Below are positions 56,504 to 64,000 of a stretch of 64,000 nucleotides of DNA, piece by piece (position 1 is the stretch's first letter; each line of letters opens with the position of its first letter). The notes below the pieces were generated by a model, which saw nothing but the letters and a program-made list of their open reading frames with translations, did not search any database and was not told where the DNA came from. The stretch lies in contig JBITNC010000001.1 of assembly GCA_050084985.1 (NCBI GenBank), positions 12,214,001-12,278,000 of the forward strand. The letters run 5' to 3'. The stretch comes from Nageia nagi. Taxonomy: Eukaryota; Pinophyta. Made by a program: the position numbers and the translations under genes.

Positions 56504-59500
56504 ATATTTTGGTGGCTCTTAAGGGTCTCCATTTGCTAGAGAAAAGAACTAATCAAGTGCTACTCCTAGTAACTTGTCTTGAAGAAGATCTAGTTACAAT
56601 CTCAATTGCTACCATCATATCTTGTAGGAGGAATGCTTGCATACTTTTATTGAGTTCATTCAATTCTTTATAATTAGGTTGTGAGAGTATGAGAAATACC
56701 TTGATCTTATCAGTATCTAACTTGAACCCTTCTAAGATACTATTTAACTTTCCAACATGTAAAAATTTTACAATGGCTTCTTGAGCTAATTCATTTATTT
56801 GTTGTAGATCTAAGATTTGTGCCTTAGAGAAAGATTCCTCTAAAAATTGAATGGTATTGGCTACCTAATCAATAGCACTACCTTGTAGATTATCCTCTTC
56901 TCATATTTTGAGAGCTTTTATTTTAAATAAAGAATTAAAGAATTTATTGACAAATCCCAGCTTTGTTATAAGATGGTGTTTGTTTAGATCCATATTGAAT
57001 GCCAAGCTTTAGAGATCACAAATTTCTTGGATTCTTTTATGATAAGACTACTTAGGCCTTAGGGATATCATTGCTAACTCTTTTTTAGTAAGAATCCTCA
57101 ATCAGACCTACATCCTCTCTAAGACTTTCCTGGGTATGTCCAGAGCTTGCTTATAGAGAGCACATTGAGCATGAAATTCTTTAATGGCCTAGATTGCTTA
57201 TTCCTTGAGTAGGTGCAAGTGAGATAATGTTATCATTTTATCACCAACTTGCTCTACTAAGGATTTTCTAATTTTTTTTATCAATAATAGTAACATTGCA
57301 TTATCTTCTGATAGAATTTTATTTGTTGCATTGATAGTTTGCATTCTGACCTCAATTTGCTTAACTTTTTGAGCATCTACCACTGCAACTTGAGCTTTAA
57401 GTTCTTCTATTATTTGGTTCATAGTGTTTAGCTAATATTTTAATGTTGCCATGTTCTTATCAAATTCTATTTTTTGCTTCTCCAACTTCATAATCAAATC
57501 TTTATTTTTATCCTACAACCTAGCTATTATTTTATCCCTAAGGGAGTAGTCCTTCTTATATTGATTAACTTTCTTATACATTTTTTCAATTTTAGTCTCC
57601 ACTGATTGAAGACTCTTTCTGGCTACCATTGAAGTGTTGACTAGAAATTTGGACTAGTCAATAGCTGGTGCACTTTGCATATTCATATTTATTATAGCCA
57701 TGGGAATTAGCTCCAGATGTCCTTGTTTGAAAGGTATCTAAGTAATTTTAATATCTTTCATATTTTTCACTTTGCTTAAAATTCTCGACTGTTGCTCAAG
57801 TAACTTAGGAGATTTATTTACAAAAGTTGCCCAATCAATGGGCTTTACGATTTGTGTAGAAAAAATAGATTTTATTTTCTCTTATGAGGTAATAAGAATA
57901 AAAGAATGGGTGGAAACAATTTCACCTGTAATAGGTGTCTCAACTTATTGAATTGGTTGAGGTGGTTGGGAAGGAGTTAATTGCTAGACCTTTGGTTCAG
58001 GTTCAACCTATTCCATTGCCTCACCTACTTCCTTAGGCTCATCCATTGGGATAGAGTCCTTCTTTTTAAATTCATCATCATCATCTTCATCATATCTTGG
58101 CCCTCCTTTGGATACCATTATTGTTGTTTCTCTAGCCTCAGATACATTTTCCTTGCTTGGTGAAATCTAGCTCTATTCCTCTACCAAGGTTTCCTCTTGT
58201 TATTGTTCTTGGGCCTATTCTATACTACCAACTTCAGTATCTTGTGGCTCTTTAGATTCTTTAAGATCATTTTTTTTTTCTTGTATAACAAGCCTTGGAA
58301 TTTCTTCTATTACCTTTAAACGTTAAGGGATAGTCACTTGTGACTGTGACCTTGCTATGGCTAATTGGGGCTTTTTCATAGGCTTTTGCTCCTTTTCTAG
58401 TTTTTGCTCCTTTTGAGCAAGAGTTTGAATCTTTATTTTCTTCTTAAGAGATGGTTCCCAAGAAGAAGTGGTGGTGTCTAAGGAGTATTGTTTTCCTTTC
58501 TTTGGAGCTTGAATAATGATAGCTATTTTCTTTCTCTACACTATCCTCTCCTCTACAGTAGGTATCCTATGAAAATGAGGATGGAAGGGTTGTCCTAACT
58601 CCGGTAGTGGATCCTTAGAATACTCTACCTCCCAATATTTTTCATATTTAAAATTTTCAAATAATTCACCTTCAATGTGGTGAATTTTGGTGGTGTATTC
58701 AAATCTAAATCTTGTGAAATAATAAATTTTATTGGGACCCCACCTAAGATATGCCAATTGGGTGAGGACCTTTGGGTTGAGGATAGAATCTTACCTCTTA
58801 TTATCCTAGTTTATATACTTTCTTATTCCTTTCAGATCCATCTAGGCTTTATTTAAAGGTATAAATTCCCAATCAAGGTATAATTCTGCCTTCTACTCTA
58901 TTTTATTTACAAAATACTCAATATGAGGCCTTTTATCATGTATGAATGCTAGACATTTTTTGTTAGACCTTATTAATTGGGTCATCTCCCTGATGGGTCA
59001 TACATCCATGTAGTTTCCACTTTATTTAATTTGAAATTTTGTATAATGAATTGAGTAATTCTTTCTATACATCCTATGTCTAATAGAGGGAAATATTTTG
59101 TAGATGTTGGTATATTTACATTAGACTTGAAATTTCCCCCAACCCGTATTTAGTTTCTATTGCATGGATTTGCCTACCCATCTCTATTGAATATAATTGG
59201 GGGGTAACATACTTAGGCAAAAAAAATAGTTTATCAAAATATCCATACCTTATTATCATGGTGCAATCTCTCAAGAAGTACTAGTCATCGATTTTATTCC
59301 CACCTTGTAACTCCCTTATTGTGCTTTTGTGCAAACTACTAGAAAATTTTCTAGTCAAAATTTTTACTATAGTTACATAAAACTTATTCATAAACTCATA
59401 GTAGGACCCATTCAACTTACTCAAAACTCATACCATCAAATTAATTACCACCAAGGCATCATTGAGGCTAGTTGGCTCAATTGGGAGCCCTACCTCTACT

Positions 59501-60401
59501 AACTTGTTTAAATTTTGATGGATAAAAACCCACTACAGATAGGAAGAATGCCTAATTTGACTTCTCTAAGAATGCCTAAAATTTGACTTCTCTATCTTGA
59601 ATAAACACCTCTTAATTTTTTTTTATTATAAAAGCTAGAAAATCATAGTAGACATGGGCTTCTGAAATATTATATGCCATATGTACCATGGGCTCATCTG
59701 CTTCTATCTGGGTCTTCTTCTTCAAAGTGAATGCAAGTGCTTGTAGCACTTCTCTATCTTTTCTTCTTTCAAAAAGAGCTATTTGATAACTTAGCAAGAG
59801 TTTTGATTTCTTTCTATCTTGGTATCTTTGATTAATCTAGTTTAGCATCTCATCTTGATTGATATAAAAAGCAAATTTCTCCTTTTTTTAAATCAATTTA
59901 CTTTTTTACATGAAATGTCCAATCTGCTAGAATAGCAAATGCTTGGACAATGGAATCTGAAGAGTAGTCCAACATCGCTTCAAATACTAGTTCTGAAGCT
60001 TGTTCCTCTTTATGGCCCTTGTATATGCCAATTTGATACCCCTTTTGATGATGCCTATGCGCTAGAGAGTATAAGAGCTCAAGGTGTGTGAAAGACTCAT
60101 AAGGCACATAATATGCCAAACATTGATCAATCATAACATCCCTCCTAGAATGAGCAAGAGATTTTCTTTTTCCAATGACTTTAAGAGTTTTTAATCTCAA
60201 AAGCACATGGCTAGGGTTAGCTCTCCATGTATCCAGATGATTGATTACTCCCATTTCAGTCTAGTTCACTCCTAGTGCATTCTTGAGATATTATTCTTAT
60301 AAGGAAAGCAAATCAGTGTTAAGTTATTCTACTTTGGCTATAGAGGATGATTGAGAAGTCACCATGATAGTCTCACCTTTTCTTGAACCTCTGGTAATCA
60401 T
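56504..60401 (-). pseudogene. Extra ORF, copy 3
   Basis: Starts at the ATG at 60401 (Met-Ile-Thr-Arg-Gly-Ser-Arg-Lys-Gly, against Met-Thr-Thr-Lys-Gly-Ser-Arg-Lys-Gly in copy 2). Open pieces are 60254-59898 (includes Leu-Ala-Tyr-Tyr-Val-Pro-Tyr), 59797-59612, 58757-58536 and a coiled-coil piece 57422-57198 with Leu/Ile/Val at heptad-like spacing. It shares the whole layout with copy 2 and the N-terminal and central blocks with copy 1. I do not know a characterised homologue. Confidence 0.7.
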
Positions 60402-60969
60402 TAAAATTATAGTTTGGGTAGTAGGAGATCCTGCAACTTCTCTTTTTTCTTAAGACAATTCAGCTCTAAAAATTTTCTTCTCTAAATGCTTTAAAACTTG
60501 AGTGTTCAAAATATGCTAGGTGTTAAACTAAGAGTATGGGAGGAGTTTTATTTGTCCAAAATTGACAAGATTCCCATTAATGATAATTACTTCTTGAGGA
60601 TTGTAAGACCCACATACTATACAGACTTAGTTGGCATAAATTGAATTAGTAATTTCAAAACATAACAAATTTAATTTGTTGTACTTGTATGGTGGTTTGT
60701 GAAATTTGAAGAAATATTTTCTTAAATGCCATTTAATTTAGTTATATCTAGGTAGCATATCAACATTAACTCTTGCTTAAGTTGAATTAAAGTTGATAAC
60801 TAGAAAATACATCAACATTAATTTCTAATAAATTTGATCGTTAAAGGCTATTAACTCTTCTTGAAAATTGTGCATTTTTTTACAATATTTATAGAAATAA
60901 TTATTTACAGTATTTATACTATACAATGCCTTGTAGGGAATCCAATTTTACTTTATCACCCAATAATGT

Positions 60970-61720
60970 TTTAAATAAATTTTGTTGATGGGAATAGGTA
61001 ATTCCCAAGACCTAGTAACATCTTGTAACTTGAATGCATTGTTGGGATAGCCTGGGTAATGACATAAGGCCCACTCCAAAGAGAGTCAAATTTTTAGTGT
61101 CTCCTAGGTTTTGTTCTTTCATTGTCCCATTTGAGAACAATATCACCTGGTTCAAACTTCACTCAAGAAGACTTTTTCTTATCAAACCATATCTTAATGA
61201 TGCTCTAGCAATGCTGGAATGAATCATATGCTTTGTTGTAATCTTCCTCCAATTTAAGAGCTGATTATATTTAGATTGTAATAGCTAAAATTCATGGTCT
61301 TCCATTTCTTGTAGGCTTTCCAAAGTTGGTAACTCCATGTGTATTAGCAATACTAGTCTTTTACCATGTACTAATGCATATGGGGATGTCTTTATTGTTG
61401 ATTTTATACTAATTATTTTAGCCCATAATGCAGAGTCCAATTGTGTATGCCACTATCTAGGATTCTCTTCAATTATTCTCTTGATGATTTGGGTTAGGTT
61501 TTTGTTAGTTGATTCAGCTAACCTGTTACCTTATGGATAATAGTTTGAAGAGAATAACCAATAGATTCCATATTGAGCTATAAAACTTGATAGATTACCT
61601 CCAATAAATGCCATACCATTATCTAATACTATAGTTTATGGGATTCCAAAGTGAGTGATTATCCTTTTAATAATTTCTATCATCACTTTTTGATCTGTAT
61701 GTTTGCATGGCATAGCCTCT
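60970..61720 (-). pseudogene. Integrase C-terminal remainder, copy 3
   Basis: Aligns with 41930-42553 of copy 2 (same Phe-Gly-Ile-Pro region and C-terminal tail). The zinc site and first catalytic Asp are missing because of the deletion at 61720/61721. Confidence 0.75.
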
Positions 61721-61870
61721 AATTTTTTAATCAAGGAGTTTGATTAACTCCTATTTCATAACTTCTTCTATTTTTGGATTTACAGGTCTTTGCTTTTTCC
61801 TATATCGTTTAGCATTTGGCTGAAGTTCAAATTGAATGACATTTTTGTCATATGTCTCGATATTATCATA
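61721..61870 (-). pseudogene. Reverse-transcriptase N-terminal stub, copy 3
   Basis: Aligns with 49315-49470 of copy 2 and is fused directly to the integrase remainder. Confidence 0.75.
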
Positions 61871-62660
61871 AGTCCAAGTAATTACTTAGAAAAACTCATG
61901 ATAAATTTGATACATAGCAACCTTTTCTGCATTAGAGCATTCTAAACCAACTTCATAAATTTACTAGGTTCTATCTCCAACTCAACATAATTCTCCTTTA
62001 AGATGACCAAAGACTTAGCCTTTAAGACATCTTCTAAATCAAATAGTCTTCTAAAAGAGAGCAATTCTTTTAGTATTACATTATTTCTCAGTTGAATGAT
62101 GTTTGATTCTTAAAAATAATTAGACATATCCTAAGTACCAAAAGTGTGAGCCACTAATTCATCTATAAGAAAATTGATGATATGCTCATCAGATTCAAAT
62201 ACCTACCAAAAGTTTGCAACAACAAGAATTGAAGGCTTACACTACACTTTAACTCCAAGAGTTCCTCTTCTATGATGTGCAAGATTATAATGTACTCCTT
62301 TTTTAGTAAGTGCATTAGCTATTTGGTTGTGCTTCCTAAGAATAGATGCAAAATTGATAGCCAAAAATGATTCCAATAAGTCCCACACTTTGTTCCTATA
62401 GTTCTTCAAATAATGGTGCTTAACACTAATTTAATTTCTAACTTGCATGATGACCAATTTAGAATCACCATGGAAAATTAAGCATCTAATACCTAAATTG
62501 ATTACTTTAGATAACCCCAAACAAAGAGCTTCATATTCAATAATGTTGTTAGTATAGATCCATGTGAATCAAAAAGAGAATCTTTTGGTGATCCCTTTGA
62601 GAGATTTGAGGATGACCGCAACTCCACATCCATGTCTACATCAAGAACAATAGAAATACA
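61871..62660 (-). pseudogene. Pre-RT linker and archaeal-type RNase H, copy 3
   Basis: The minus strand reads Asn-Asn-Ile-Ile-Glu-Tyr-Glu-Ala-Leu-Cys-Leu-Gly-Leu (catalytic Glu), His-Gly-Asp-Ser-Lys-Leu-Val-Ile (Asp), and Arg-Lys-His-Asn-Gln-Ile-Ala-Asn-Ala-Leu, where the last acidic position is Asn as in copy 1. It lies between protease and the reverse-transcriptase stub. Confidence 0.8.
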
Positions 62661-62909
62661 TCATCCATACCTCTTATTCTTTATCAATAGTAACTAAAAC
62701 TAACTGAAATTTTTCATATAGATAATAATTACCCATGCTAGTATCTATGATTTGATAATTTAGATCATTGCCTGATAGAAATTCAATTATCAGTAATGAT
62801 TCCCTTAGTGTATCATTTTCAAATATTTTCACTGATTATGGATAATTTATGAAATTTACTTCATTGATCCTCTTGAGATGGATAGTTTTAGTGCCTTCAT
62901 TTAGAATCT

Positions 62910-63330
62910 TTACCTATTTATTTTAGAAAGAAGTAGAAGATGACTATAGTTTAAGGCTAGATACCCTCCCAATTTAGCAATAAATTCACTAGAAAGACAA
63001 ATTCTGAATAGAGGTGTAAGATCAACTATAATAATGTCTTGTATAACACTAATATCAAGGAAGGCATTCAAAGTTATTTGAACATCTTTAACACTACCAA
63101 AAACATCTACTAAGGAAGAATCCAACTATATGACACTGTTAATGCATCTTGTAATGTACAATTTCATTTCATCTACAATAGCTTTTGAATAATAGTTATG
63201 GAAGATCTAGTATCAATCATATAATTATTTACTACCTAGCCTTTTAATCTTAAGGATAAATAGAAAGGTGGGGGTCTTGTTACACCTACTGGATCTAGAT
63301 GGACAACTTCAAACATAGCATAGATAAGAT
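62910..63330 (-). pseudogene. Protease region, copy 3
   Basis: Piece 63125-62910 matches copies 1 and 2 (Asp-Ser-Ser-Leu-Val; Leu-Phe-Arg-Ile-Cys-Leu-Ser-Ser-Glu-Phe; Lys-Leu-Gly-Gly-Tyr-Leu-Ala). Confidence 0.7.
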
Positions 63331-64000
63331 TTTGTTTATTTTTCCTTTTTTTACTATTTCTTAATTTTAAAGTTTCTTGCAAAAGGTCTAATTGACCTAG
63401 TATTTTTTAATACATCAAACATTGTCATCCTAGGAGTGTTCTTCAATTCTTTCATAATATTATTTAGAGCATATGGGATAGACTTACTTGGTTCATTTTG
63501 ATGATATGCTTTGAAGTATTGAGTAGCATTTTCTTTATGATAATTAGTGATAAAAGGATATCTTAATGTGATGGGTCTTTCCTTATTCAAGACTTCTTTT
63601 TTTGTTATAGTGGGATTTGTTTCACCTGAGGCACTAGTACTTGAGCTTGATATAATAGCACCCAAATTAAATGAGACTTGATTTCATTGGTTATGAGGAT
63701 GAGCTAAGGGTGTCTTAGCTTTCTTGGGTTTTGGTTTGGGGTTGATTGGGAAATGGATACTACTAAGTGGCTTGAGGCTACTAGGAGAATGCTAAAGAAG
63801 TTTCTCTAGTTTGAACATAATTTCCTTATTCCCTATCAAATTTCAAAATACAAAATTTAACCATTATGAGGTTAGCAATAGGATTTGAAGTAGGTTGTAC
63901 CATCTAGTTACAATGTAACCCTAAATATTGATGTTGATATACTACACATGAATCTAGAAAATGAGGAGTTGAACATGGTGGACACCATTTCACAATGCTT
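63331..64000 (-). pseudogene. gag-protease linker, copy 3 (runs off window)
   Basis: Open piece 63665-63354 has Lys-Glu-Arg-Pro-Ile-Thr-Leu-Arg-Tyr and Glu-Leu-Lys-x-Thr-Pro-Arg, shared with copy 2 and, for the second block, copy 1. The gag core should lie beyond 64000. Confidence 0.65.

Larger units (their letters stand above)
54632..64000 (-). mobile_element. Tat-like Ty3/gypsy retrotransposon, copy 3 (truncated by window end)
   Basis: A minus-strand element beginning with its 3' LTR (54632-56503). Then, right to left from the window end: gag-protease linker, protease, archaeal-type RNase H, a short reverse-transcriptase stub, an internal deletion, the integrase remainder and the extra ORF. 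It is closely related to copy 2. The junction with LTR B suggests that it inserted into copy 2's 5' LTR; the pentamer left of it is CATAA. Confidence 0.85.

Overview
This window looks like a piece of a large, repeat-dominated seed-plant nuclear genome. A gymnosperm is the likeliest source, but nothing in the sequence proves it. Evidence for a plant: Ty1/copia and Ty3/gypsy (Tat-like) LTR retrotransposons, a Copia primer-binding site complementary to initiator tRNA-Met, a LINE tail, a GT-AG intron remnant and AT-rich decayed spacers. I found no intact host gene. Almost every coding stretch is interrupted by stops or frameshifts, and many stops sit where the family has Gln or Arg, as expected from deamination of methylated cytosine.

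Layout. 1-7.4 kb: a LINE ORF2 tail, a perfect 19-bp hairpin, an assembly gap, the 3' end of an LTR element, and two partly duplicated AT-rich blocks. 7.3-14.9 kb: an LTR element on the plus strand that keeps only gag; its interior carries antisense gene-like fragments, one with an intron and one with a 192-bp (64-codon) tandem repeat resembling an F-box/kelch gene. 14.9-17.7 kb: AT-rich spacer. 17.7-33.2 kb: a decayed transposase-like gene split by a 12.36-kb Tat-like Ty3/gypsy element (18568-30922, target duplication GTAAG). 33.2-35.4 kb: degenerate telomere-like repeats, a pyrimidine tract, a tRNA-Lys(UUU)-like sequence, spacer, and an LTR relic on the plus strand. 35.4-54.6 kb: a second Tat-like element on the minus strand, split in its reverse transcriptase by a 5.1-kb Copia element (43928-49024, target duplication CAAAT). 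54.6-64 kb: a third Tat-like element on the minus strand, apparently inserted into the 5' LTR of the second and running off the window.

The most interesting content is the Tat-like family. Where the segments survive, its copies show the order gag, protease, archaeal-type RNase H, reverse transcriptase, conventional RNase H, integrase, extra ORF, LTR. The conventional RNase H lacks two catalytic aspartates in both copies that keep it. A roughly 1,100-residue extra ORF follows integrase in all three copies. The LTRs carry tandem repeats (122-138 bp in one subfamily, mostly 78 and 100 bp in the other), each centred on an octamer that looks like a decayed TGACGTCA palindrome. Together these suggest a retrotransposon lineage that replaced its RNase H, gained an extra protein and built a promoter-upstream array of bZIP-type sites.
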